Below, one piece after another: positions 10,739 to 21,861 of a stretch of DNA of 64,000 nt. The notes below the pieces were generated by a model. It was not told the origin of the DNA. It saw only the letters and a program-made list of their open reading frames with translations, and did no database searches. This DNA comes from Flaccisagitta enflata (lineage: Eukaryota > Chaetognatha > Sagittoidea > Aphragmophora). Position numbers and translations under genes: made by a program. Numbering within the stretch: position 1 is the stretch's first letter; each line of letters begins with the position of its first letter. The stretch is from assembly GCA_965153355.1 (NCBI GenBank), contig OZ231127.1, positions 95,542,001 to 95,606,000 on the forward strand, in the 5' to 3' direction.

Positions 10739-10974
10739 GCAGTGAAGGCACACTCCACACTTTTGCAATGTGAAGCACCTTACTGCTACATCCATGGGTC
10801 AACCGCTTCCACATCCCTTCAATCTTGACGCTTTTTGTTGTCAACTGGACAATCTGGACTAGGGAGGTTGCCTCAGGATTGTTGTTTTTGTTTGTCATGT
10901 CGCTTGTTATAATTTTGGTACGTAGTGTAATACTGTTGTTCTTGCTCATTATGTAATTGGAAACGACAATGCAA

Positions 10975-11036
10975 TCCTGAACAACCCTGATCAACCCTGA
11001 CCAACCCCGATCAAGATTGATCAACCCCGATCAAAC
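10975..11036 (+). repeat. CAACCCCGATC 11-bp tandem repeat
   Basis: Five or six units of about 11 bp. It is the complementary-strand relative of the GCTCGGGGTTG array at 8176-8302. Confidence 0.65.
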
Positions 11037-11084
11037 CCAAGCACCTCGGCCTTAATCTCATCTCAGATCACACATTGTTGTGGC

Positions 11085-11330
11085 CAAAGCCTCCATTACA
11101 ACCTCTTCTGCGTTGTCAAGCTGCTTGGTGGACAACCTCTTCCGCGTTGTCGAGGAACTTGGTGGACGATCTCCTCCGCGTTATCGAGCCGCTTGGTAGA
11201 CGACCTCTTCCGCCTTGTTCATCTGCTTCCGTGGTGTCGAGCTGCTTAGAGGACGACCTCTTCAGCGTTGTCAAGCTGCTTTGCAGTGGACGACCTTTCC
11301 CGCGTTGTCGAGCTGCTTCCGGTGGACGTT
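11085..11330 (+). repeat. GACGACCTCTTCCGCGTTGTCGAGCTGCTT minisatellite
   Basis: Six or seven diverged units of about 36-42 bp, each with ACCTCTTC, GCGTTGTCGAG and CTGCTTGGTGGACG segments. The spacing is not constant modulo three, so the ORF through it changes frame between units and is not a credible protein. Confidence 0.7.
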
Positions 11331-11609
11331 AAAGTAGAACCATGAAGTTGACGTCGTGGCAGCGCGCAAATTTGTCACGTTTGGCGAGGATTCGATGTTT
11401 AAACGGGAACAGCTGGCCCGTCATCATTGGCAGGATTATTCACTACGCCTTCTTCTACATACACTTTCTCATCAGCTCCTTTTACAGCGTCATGTAAGAT
11501 CTACCGAGAATGGGTCAGCATTAAGTAACAATGCCGATTCCGACATCCCTCATTCCTGCTACCTCTCCTGCTTTTCCACATTCATTCGCATTCATTTGAT
11601 AACTTTAAC

Positions 11610-11800
11610 ATTCATTCATTCATTCATTCATTCATTCATTCATTCAATAACTTTTTTCGTTCATTCATTCAATCATTTATTCATTCATTTATTCATGCAT
11701 TCATTCATTCATTCATTCATTCATTCATTCATTCATTCATTCATTCATTCATTCATTCATTCATTCATTCATTCATTCATTTATTCATATATTCTTCAAA
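11610..11800. repeat. (ATTC)n microsatellite
   Basis: Two blocks of ATTC tetranucleotide. This is the same motif as the GAAT array at 2255-2712, read on the other strand. Confidence 0.95.
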
Positions 11801-12882
11801 ACGTTCATTCATATATTCCCAATTTGCGAGGCGCACAAATTGTCGGTAGGTCGGTCCTAAATTACGCCGTTTGGCTAGATTACTAATATAGTGGAGATCC
11901 GATATAACGGCCTTGGAGGGAGTGGGGAATTTTGGTTGTTAAATGCGAATGTTGATAAATCGAATTCTAATTTTTTGTTATTTGAAAGTGAAATATATAA
12001 GCAAAATCAAATAGAAAAATATCAATGAATTGGTTAGGCATTTGTGAAATAGGTAAACAGGGTGACAGATTAACAGATACAACCTCAACTATTTATCATT
12101 TTTCATTCAGATTTTCCTAGACATGGGTTCACAATATGCTTGCGGATGGGTGAACAAAGATGTCCAACCTCTATCTACATGTACCCTATCCTCCCCATAC
12201 ACATAAACATAAACAAACACTATCTAAGATGCTCCTTTTTCCACTTTTCAACTCGATCACCATAGATCAACAGGCGGACCATCTGACGAATTCATTTTTG
12301 TTCCACTTTTTGTGTTTCTTTTATCATCTTATGCCAGACATATCTGCATGTTTTTCTTTAGTTTCTATGATATAACATGATGGTGGAATGATGACTAATT
12401 AAAAAAAAAAAAAAAAAGATTAGTATCAATTTAATCAAATTATAAATTAATGTCATTAAATTAGGTGTAAATTTTCTACGGGCCCTCAAAAAAGCTGTAT
12501 ATCAGGTGTGGCTGTTAAATGAGGTGTTTTTAAATCAGAATGCATTAACATTGTAAAAGCCTATAAAACTTTGGCACTTTGCCATCAATGTTGCAAAATC
12601 CGCAATGCAGTAAAATCAGGTTACAATGCTACATAAATCAATGATTTGGATAAAAGTTGAAGAATACCTTCAGCTTTTTGAGACCTGCAGAGAAATCCAG
12701 TTTTCCATTTTTCTGTTGAAACGTTTGGGAAAGTGGCTGCATTTTGGGGGCAGAACGAGATTACACATGAAATTACCAGCTAAGAAGGATCTAATTTTTC
12801 TCTTTCAGGTGGCGCTAAGCGGAATTCTGTGTGATCAATAATTTTTGAGTTATGATTTTTTAAAAATTTTTTTTATTTTTAC

Positions 12883-14055
12883 CTGGTGATCAATCTTAAA
12901 ATGGGAAAAGTATTAAGCTCACGTTCCTACATGCATCAAGTTATTGGTCTGGGATCATTTTTCTCTTAGAGAACTATGTCTGACGTTTTTTGTGTGAAAT
13001 TTTCATTGGTTTTACTCAAATACATGGTGTTTCATGCCAAAATAGATATAAGGAAACGATGCCATTCTGGTTCTAAAAATGCAAAAATAAATCTGAAAAA
13101 AAATTCAAAGAGCACTTAAGCTCCGATTTTTTGTGTAAAAATTTCATGGGTTTAGGTCGAATATCTTGGCCACAACATCAATTTGAAGTAAAAAGAGCAT
13201 TCAAAGGAGAAACTTTTTTAACATAATTTTGATTTTAAAAGTTATTGGTTGAAATGCTCTCATTTCTATACAGATGCCAGATTGGTCTCAAATTAAAGCT
13301 CATCAAATTTTCTTTAATTTGAGACCAATCTGGCATCTGTGGCTCAAATCGTTTAGAAACGGGAGCACTTTAATGAAGAATTTCCAAAATCAAAATTATA
13401 TTAACAGAGCCTCTCCTTCAAATGCTCATTTTACTTTAAATTGATGTTATGGCCAAGATAATTATCCCAAACCCATGAAATTTTTACACAAAAAATCGGA
13501 GCTTAAGTGCTCTTTGAATCTTTTTTCAGAATTGTTTTTGCATTTTTAGAAGCAGAATGGCGTCGTTTTCTTATATCTAATTTGGCATGAAACACCCTGT
13601 AGTTTGTCCACAACATCAATTTGAAGCAAAACAATCATTTGCAGTTTTAGCTTAAAATAGTGTTTAATTCTCAAAGCAGTTTTTTTAGAAATTGGTCTCA
13701 TTTTACATTAACTTGAGCTGTAGACCTTAGATTGGTTGCATATGAAGGAATATGCAAATATCTTTGATTTGAAACCAATTTGGGATCTGTAGCGGAAGCC
13801 ATTGAGAAATTAGGGCAAGTTCAAGAAAATCTACCTTGAAATTCTAACTAGATTTGAAGCTAAAACTGTAAATGATTGTTTTACTTCAAATTGATGTTGT
13901 GGACAAACTATTCAAGCAAAACCAATGAAATTTTGATACAAAAAATGTCAAACATGCTACTATCAGAGAAAACTGATCTCAGTCTATAAACTTGATGTAT
14001 ATAAAAATGTAAGCTCAATACTTTTTCCACTTTCAGATTGATTACCCTGTATGCC
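12883..14055. mobile_element. T-shaped palindromic (foldback) element
   Basis: Outer arms pair 12883-13027 with 13905-14055 (for example ATTTTCATTGGTTTT against AAAACCAATGAAAT). Between them lie two independent palindromes. Hairpin A pairs about 13028-13290 with 13312-13600 around GATGCCAGATTGGTCTCAAA. Hairpin B pairs about 13601-13690 with 13840-13904. No ORF of note lies inside. It is a foldback, MITE-like repeat with three nested inverted repeats. Confidence 0.75.
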
Positions 14056-14451
14056 TTTCATGCACTTTCCAAAAATGAGGTATTGAGCTAGATAAAATCT
14101 ATTAAAACTTTTAGATATCCTAGGTGATAATTTTGCACGCTGGCAACAAAATGAATGTCTGTCTGTCTGTCTCTCTTCCTCTCTCACTCTCTCTCTCTCT
14201 TTCTAGACTTAGACTCGAAAGTTTTCCTAGGTCAGTCAGTGGCTCAATCTTTTGCATGGACCTACTCAGCGCTTTCAATAATGCACGTTTCAAATTTCAA
14301 GGTTCTGGCTCAAATACTTTAGAAGTTATGAGCATTTGTTTGAACCATATCAAACTGAAAAAATTCCAGGAGAATTTTTAAACTTTCTTTGAAAATATGG
14401 TCGGCAGTGAATTTCAGAGTCCAAGTTTCTTAAAAAAAAAGTAAAGTTACA

Positions 14452-14690
14452 GGATTTTGGATCTAGGCAAATCAAACAATTTCCTATTGATTGCACCCTA
14501 CTTTTAAAAACCATTTTTCAAAAAAATATTTTGTGATTTTTTTTTCTAAGTCCTCAACGCATGACACAAAAATTTTCAAAGTTTTTTTGAAAAAAGTGAA
14601 AATGCAAGATTTTGGATCTAGGCGAATCAAACAATTTCCTATCGATTGCACCCCACTTTTTTTTCAGAAAAAAATCCTCATTAAGGGCTT
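14452..14690 (+). repeat. Direct repeat pair (GGATTTTGGATCTAGGC family)
   Basis: A segment of about 50 bp with GATTTTGGATCTAGGC and AATCAAACAATTTCCTAT occurs at about 14453 and 14613. A third, inverted copy lies at 45672-45735, beside the 111-bp tandem array. Confidence 0.7.
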
Positions 14691-14699
14691 TTTTTGGGG

Positions 14700-14895
14700 C
14701 CCTTAGGGGCCCCTAAGACGTTCAAAATTTTGGTAAATGAGATCAACAGAGTTATGTGCATACACCAAGGTATCTTTCAGGACCAAATTAAGGCTGATTA
14801 ATTAGACCTCAAGCTCATGCCGTTAATCCCTCTGGCCCGGCTGCATTTAAAAGAGAAATCGGAAAATTCACCAGGACTCAGATTCCGGATGTAAG
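14700..14895 (+). repeat. Dispersed repeat, inverted partner of 39330-39515
   Basis: AACAGAGTTATGTGCATACA, CCAAGGTATC and GACTCAGATTCCGG match the reverse complement of 39330-39515 over nearly 190 bp with scattered differences. It ends where a long CT tract begins. Family unknown. Confidence 0.7.
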
Positions 14896-14906
14896 GTCAA
14901 TCTCTA

Positions 14907-15581
<675 letters not shown>

Positions 15582-15647
15582 TTTTTTTTTCTCAGCATTT
15601 ACGACTTTTTTCTTATGGCGACTAGCCGCCTTTGCACGCTTTTCTTT

Positions 15648-16047
15648 TTATAAGAACACTGTTTATAGGAACATCAGCCTCAGATTTGGCTAAAAAATAA
15701 GAACATCTTAAAAACATGCTGAGCCTTAGATTTGAAGATAAGAATATAAGTTTTTAAAAAAGTAGTAAAATTAGATGAAAACCCCTGAATGATGGATATT
15801 TTGATAATACTTTCTAAAATGATAATTCATTATTTAATAAATATTAAGCTTACATTCCTTTTTATTTAATGAAAATATCTTTTATTTTACAATTGCTTAA
15901 AAAACAAACTTCTATACTAATATAGATATATAGTTAAAGAGATCATTTAATTCAAAAATAAAAACATGTTAAGAACGCTTGAGCCTCAAAAAAGGGGCTG
16001 AAAATAAGAACGCTGAGGCTGACTTTTAAAAACCATGTTCTTATAAA
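15648..16047. mobile_element. TTATAAGAAC-TIR element
   Basis: TTATAAGAACACTGTTTATA at the left end and GTTCTTATAA at the right end are inverted, as are the adjacent CAGCCTCAG and CTGAGGCTG motifs. The interior is AT-rich with no ORF. Related sequence in the opposite orientation lies at 63020-63490. Confidence 0.6.
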
Positions 16048-16333
16048 ATGAATAGCGTGTATTGGTATGGATTACATCATGTTTTTTCTTCTTGATAACA
16101 TATCATAAATCCCTGCCTCAGGTTTGCAGCAGAGGGGCCCCCTGTGTTCGACGTCTTCTCGATGACGGATCGTAACTATTCAAATGAGAACGAACAAGTC
16201 GAGCAGAATTTGAAGTATGGCAACACAGACTGGACTGAACATCGATCGCTGGTGAGACAGATTTGATTTGAGGATTGGAAGAAGACGTGTGCGTTCACCA
16301 TTTCTGTCCGCCAGTCTGTCCATCACATTTTTT

Positions 16334-16725
16334 AGTCGCGTGCACGCGACTCTACAACCCGCTTTGTCGGTCCGTCCGTCCGTCCGTCGGTCCGTCCGTC
16401 GGTCCGTCCGTCCGTCCGTCCGTCCGTCCATCACATTTTACTTTTTTGTACTATAACGTCAACTCTTAGGTCATTTCAAGTCATTTTAAGTCATTTATAG
16501 TTATTCTAAGTCATTTTGAGTCAGTCTAAGTCATTTTAAATCATTTTAAGTCATTTTAAGTCATTTTAAGTTATTTTAAGTTATTTTTGGTTTTTTGTTT
16601 TTTTAGTCATTTTAAGTCAATTTTGGTCATTTTAGGTCATTCTAAGTCATTGAAAGTCATTCTAAGTCATTCTAAGTCACTCTTTGTCTGTAAGTCTCGC
16701 ACGCGACTTATAGGTGTTGGCCTTG
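16334..16725 (+). mobile_element. Hairpin-headed (GTCY)n element with TCATTTTAAG array
   Basis: The head AGTCGCGTGCACGCGACT (16334-16351) is a perfect palindrome. CTACAACCCGCTTTGTCGG and GTCC tetranucleotides follow, then TTTACTTTTTTGTACTATAA and about twenty units of a 10-bp repeat, TCATTTTAAG. The distal end is CTCGCACGCGACTTATAGG, then TGTTGGCCTTG. The copy at 57156-57529 has the same architecture. Confidence 0.82.
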
Positions 16726-17003
16726 TTTGTTTAAGCGTTCACAGGATTACTGCAAGTGCAAGTTCAACTGGGCAATTTGAGGCGTTGTTTGCATGATATT
16801 TGAATCTGAGTGACAGAGTGACCGATGGACACATGAACAGACAAATGGATAGACAGACAGACTCTCTTGTATGGATGCAATCTGATATTGCTATCTTTTT
16901 GTCCGCGACGGAATACCATTCCGACGCGTACTATAATTCGAGGCGGGTGGATGTCGTCGTCGTTTTCGTCGTCGTTGTCGTCCACACTTTTAACTAGAGA
17001 TGC

Positions 17004-17200
17004 AGAAGCGGAAGCGGAAGCGGAAGCGGAAGTGGGTGAAAGCGGTAGTTTGAGCATGGAAGCGGAAGCGGAAGCAGAAGCGCAATTTTGATATCAAGTG
17101 GAAGCGGAAGCGGAAGCGAAACCTTTTTTTTATGCCTAATGGAAGCGGAAGCGGACATAATCAAGCGCTTCCGCTTCCGCTTCCGCTTCCGCTTCTACTT
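17004..17200. repeat. GGAAGC hexamer arrays, inverted
   Basis: GGAAGC units at 17005-17160 are followed by the reverse-complement array (GCTTCC)n at 17166-17195, so the two can form a long hairpin. Equivalent units recur at 18939-19098 near the other end of the element. Confidence 0.85.
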
Positions 17201-17458
17201 CAGATCCTGACATTATTTTGACAATGAGCATGTCAGTTTTAATGATACTTATTTCAGTATGATTTATTCATTTTTCTTTCTTCTCTTGGTGTTGTTATTT
17301 CTTTTTATTGCTTTTGTATATTTTTCCTTCAACTGTTTGTCTCTGTTGGTCTATCCTTTTATTCTTCTTTCGCTTTATCTGACTTTTTCTGTCTGTCTGT
17401 ATATCTCTTTCTGTCTGTCTGTCTGTCCTTTGCTCACTTACTCTCTCTTTCTTTCTCT

Positions 17459-17886
<428 letters not shown>

Positions 17887-19133
17887 ATTTATTCACAGTT
17901 CATTGGTAAATTGGAAAGGAGCAAGACTCATATACCTTAAGACCTGATTTCATAAATTTTTGAAAAACAAAAGCAAATATATGATCCAATGATATCATAA
18001 ATAAATAAAAAAATTAAAAAAAAAATGATTTCAAAGATTAGTTGAAAGGTATAGAATAAATGAATAAATAAAAAATATATAAACAAATAAATAAATAAAG
18101 ATAAAATGATTGTTTAAACTCATTGTAATAACTAGTGACAGCAAAAAAATCATATCAGTATCTATGAAATGTGCAACAAAAAGTTTCTTACAAAAAATTT
18201 TAGGAAAACGTTATTGAAAAATAAACTTAACATATAAAAGTAAAATAAAACTTTCAAAAGCTACTCATTTCTGTATAGTATATGCTTCCACTCATATATT
18301 TAAATATCCAATTTTAGGTACGACCTAAATTTAGTGCTTACTGAAATTAAAAACCTTTGGATAAATAATCTTTATGCAGAAAACAAGACTTTTGTCTTAT
18401 CTCTCAAAAAATTATGATTTTTCATTATAGCTATTAAGTTAAGGGATAAATGTTAGTGCTGACTTCTGGCATTGACAGGGATAGTCAATTCAGCAAAGGT
18501 TAAATCTAATTGAAAAACAGGAACTATGGGGATCAGACTCCCAAGCTGTTACCCCTCCTTTCAATTAAACTATGGGGGTGAGAATATGGACAATTTATAC
18601 TATTTTGTGTTAAAGGGAAATCTTAATGATTGGAGGAAAAAGAATTCATCTTCAAGACAATATATTATGGGATGACTTTGCTATATCTAGAAAAGAATTT
18701 AGTTCTCTTTAAAATATTTTAACATATCCAATTTCTGGTCATCAGTTGGAGACCTACACCCTAGCGTGAGTTTCGGCACTTTAACTCCAATACTCAGATG
18801 CAGGCGTGCCCACCAAAATGTCATTAACACATTTTCTATTATCTTTTATATTTCCTCGTTTTATCCCCTCTCTTTTTTTACATGAAAAAAATTTTTACAT
18901 AACTTGAATAAATGTTATAATGAAATACTCAACAAAGTGGAAGCGGAAGCGGAAGCGGAAGCGGAAGCTATGCCTTCTAAAAGAGTGGAAGCGGAAGCAG
19001 AAGCGGAAGCTATGCTTTTTAAAATGGTGGAAGCAGAAGCGGAAACGGAAGCTGTCAATTCTCAAATATGCCTTTTGGAAGCGGAAGCGGAAGCGGTCCA
19101 AAAATCTACCGCTTCTGCATCTCTACTTTTAAC

Positions 19134-19570
19134 AAGGCCAATACCTATAAGTCGCGTGCGAGGCTTACTAAATTACGTAATCGCCTAATTGTATAAGTAC
19201 GTTATTTCCTGTAATGACGATAATGACTATAACTACCTATTGACCTACAACTGCCTATAATGACCTATAATTACCTATAACTACCTATAATTACCCATAA
19301 TCAAATAATGACCTATAAGTACCTATAAAGACCTATGATCACCTATAATCACATATGGACTAATAATTACCTATAATGATTTATGATTACCCATAATTAC
19401 CTATAATAACATAATGACCTATAATTACCCATAATGACCTATGATTACCTATAATTACCTATAATTACCCATAATTAAATACTGACCTATGAGTCCCTAT
19501 AAAGACCTATGATCACCTATAATTACATATGGACCAATAATTACCTATAATGACCTATTATTACCCATTA
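19134..19570 (-). mobile_element. Partial hairpin-family element with ACCTATAATG array
   Basis: AAGGCCAATACCTATAAGTCGCGTGCGAGGC is the reverse complement of the distal end of the 16334-16725 subtype. It is followed by about thirty diverged units of 10-11 bp (ACCTATAATT, ACCTATAATG). The hairpin head is missing. The hAT element inserted just outside its CCTTG end. Confidence 0.65.
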
Positions 19571-19934
19571 GAGTGGTCACTATTTGAATTTTTCATCTTG
19601 GTCTTTACGGCATGAACATGGGCCATCCATTACATCCAAGTAGCATTTCTCTCAAAGCTTTTTCCTTTTTAAGCATCTGAAAACCCTGCGGAGTAAGATA
19701 TGCAGATGAAGGTGGAGGACTGGAGGTTGCTTTTTTTGTTTTGTTATTTGTTTTTTTGTCTTTATTTTTTTTTTGCAAGCTTGTAGGTCATGGTTATCCG
19801 TTTGTATGCTTGTGCAAACTTTGAAGCCGGCAAGGATAAAACATCATGAAATGCGTTCTTATCAGATTGATAGGATTAGTAATTAGTTGATCACACCACC
19901 TCAATCTCCCCCCCCCCCTCCGTTCTCTTTCTTT

Positions 19935-19937
19935 CTT

Positions 19938-20004
<67 letters not shown>
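19935..20004. repeat. (CT)n microsatellite
   Basis: A CT tract of about 65 bp preceded by CTTT units and a C-rich run. Confidence 0.95.
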
Positions 20005-20007
<3 letters not shown>

Positions 20008-20179
20008 ATTTATCCACACCGCTTAGTCAGGTTCCTTAAAGGTAATGTGCGCTCGCAGCTTTGATGAGATGCTCAGTATCTTTGTTGGTCTGGACCTCAG
20101 GACCTATGAAGCTACCTCAGTAAAGTTCTATGTGTATGCTGTATGCATCAGAGTCCATGAGTGCCAGGGCGCGTACATA

Positions 20180-21213
20180 CAGTACGATAGGAGCAATGAC
20201 GACCTAGACTGGAGGATAGATTTTAGGTATCCTAATTTCATTTGTATTATAAAATATTTGAGATGAAGGCCAGGGTCCGACAAGATTTTCAGCTGCCTAC
20301 AAGCGAAGTTTTCTTACCAGCTCTTGCCTACAAAATATTTGTATGAAAGTTAGACAACATTATTACTATACTAAAAACTAAAATAAGGACAAAAGCCTCA
20401 GTATTTCTTACTGGTGTTTAATCTGGACCCGTCAAATGGTATCCTATGTATATTGGGAAACATTACAAAAGAAAACATGTTTGTTATGATTTATTTTTGC
20501 ATAGAGATTGTTGGCAAAACTATAATATGGCAAATCATATGAAAACCTTCTAAGGTATAAAACATGTTTTGGTAAATAATTTTTTTTCTTTTTCTTTTAT
20601 CTTTATTCTAATTTTTATTCTGGTCTCCTTGCCTGCAAAATTAGAGTGCTGCCTACAAGCAATGCTTGCGTGCTTGGGCACTTTGTCGTACCCTGATGAA
20701 GGCTAGTAAAAGGTTGCTTTATTGAATAAATGCATGTGCATCTTGTAAACTTCAACTTGTAACTTGATCACATCAAGACTTCACTTTTCAATAGTTCTAG
20801 CCTTTTTTTAGATCGGGCGAAGAATTTTCTATAGTTTATGAAAAAAAGATCAGCTAAATTGTACCATTTTTACAGGTTTTACACCTATTTTTAATAAATA
20901 AAAGTTATGCAAATTGATTTTTGGACAAAACTTAAAATGACCATAAAACTTACAAAAATAGACCAATTGAGCTAATTTTTTCTTTAAAAATATATAAAAA
21001 TTTATATCTAATCTATCAAGATAGGTTAGAACTTTTAAAAAATGAAGTCTTGATGAGGTTAAGTCGCAAGTTGATGTTTGAGAGATGCAAACATTTTCAC
21101 TCAATAGAGCAACTTTTAACTGGCAAAGATCATAAACATTTGCTGAAATAAATGAATTTAAGATACTTAAAATCTATCCTCCAGTCTAGGTCGTCATTGC
21201 TCCCATCGTACTG
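20180..21213. mobile_element. Tc1/mariner-like non-autonomous element
   Basis: Inverted termini of about 75 bp start CAGTACGATAGGAGCAATGA at 20180 and end with the complement at 21213. Both are flanked by TA (20178-20179 and 21214-21215). TA targets with CAGT ends are typical of Tc1/mariner. A second inverted pair (20756-20806 with 21025-21072) lies inside. There is no transposase ORF. Without the nested hAT insertion it would be about 600 bp. A 447-bp relative with the same ends is at 35275-35721. Confidence 0.87.
20271..20695. mobile_element. Nested hAT-like MITE, 425 bp
   Basis: Ends are CAGGGTCCGACAA and TTGTCGTACCCTG, flanked by an identical 8-bp duplication ATGAAGGC at 20263-20270 and 20696-20703. 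It lies inside the Tc1/mariner-like element, so it is the younger insertion. It carries internal CTGCCTACAAGC motifs near both ends and no ORF. Confidence 0.88.
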
Positions 21214-21225
21214 TATGTGTTTGGG

Positions 21226-21342
<117 letters not shown>

Positions 21343-21653
21343 CGGGAAACGCGATGATGACGAAGATGACAAAGATAACGTCGACGACGGCCAAGACACA
21401 CAAAGACACACACGCACACACACACACGCACACACACACTCATTCACAACCATAGCACATTCCCATTTCTTTCAACTTGACGTTCATAAACTAACGAACC
21501 AACTGACGGATGGATGGACCAGCAGACTCATGTCCAAAACAAATCCCAGGTTTACGATTTGACGACTTTACGATAGCCGCTTTAATTGGTAATATGAAAA
21601 AAATTTAACCAAGCCACATTTGAATTCTTATGAAGGCAGCTTTTACCCGTGGT

Positions 21654-21805
21654 GGCCCTTTTTGGGTAGCGGCCCCAAAGGGCCTATGTCCTGTAGAACA
21701 CGGGGGATTTTCAAGATGTCCGTCCTCCCATCCTTTCCTCTGACTGACTATCAAGACCTCAAATTAGCCCTCCCAAGCCCTGAATTAGCCTCCAGGCTTC
21801 AAATC
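21654..21805 (+). mobile_element. Partial GGCAGCGGCCCC-family element
   Basis: TTTTTGGGTAGCGGCCCCAAA, then GATTTTCAAGATGTCCGTCC match the left arm of the element at 9497-10020. It is followed by three diverged CTCAAATTAGCC units and is cut off by a CT tract (21809-21847). The right arm is missing. Confidence 0.65.
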
Positions 21806-21851
<46 letters not shown>

Positions 21852-21861
21852 TTTTTTTCGA

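Noticed and set aside
10563-10773. Overlapping ORFs containing GFEPT and RWDSNPR peptides
   Set aside because: They are antisense translations of the tRNA-Leu 3' half, a known source of spurious predicted proteins.
11885-12000. Tigger-like end (GGAGATCCGATATAACGGCC)
   Set aside because: It resembles a pogo/Tigger terminus, but I found no matching inverted end nearby.
12626-12841. 71-residue plus-strand ORF
   Set aside because: The region resembles dispersed repeat sequence near 34560-34740 and 37670-37800 in which the frame is not kept.
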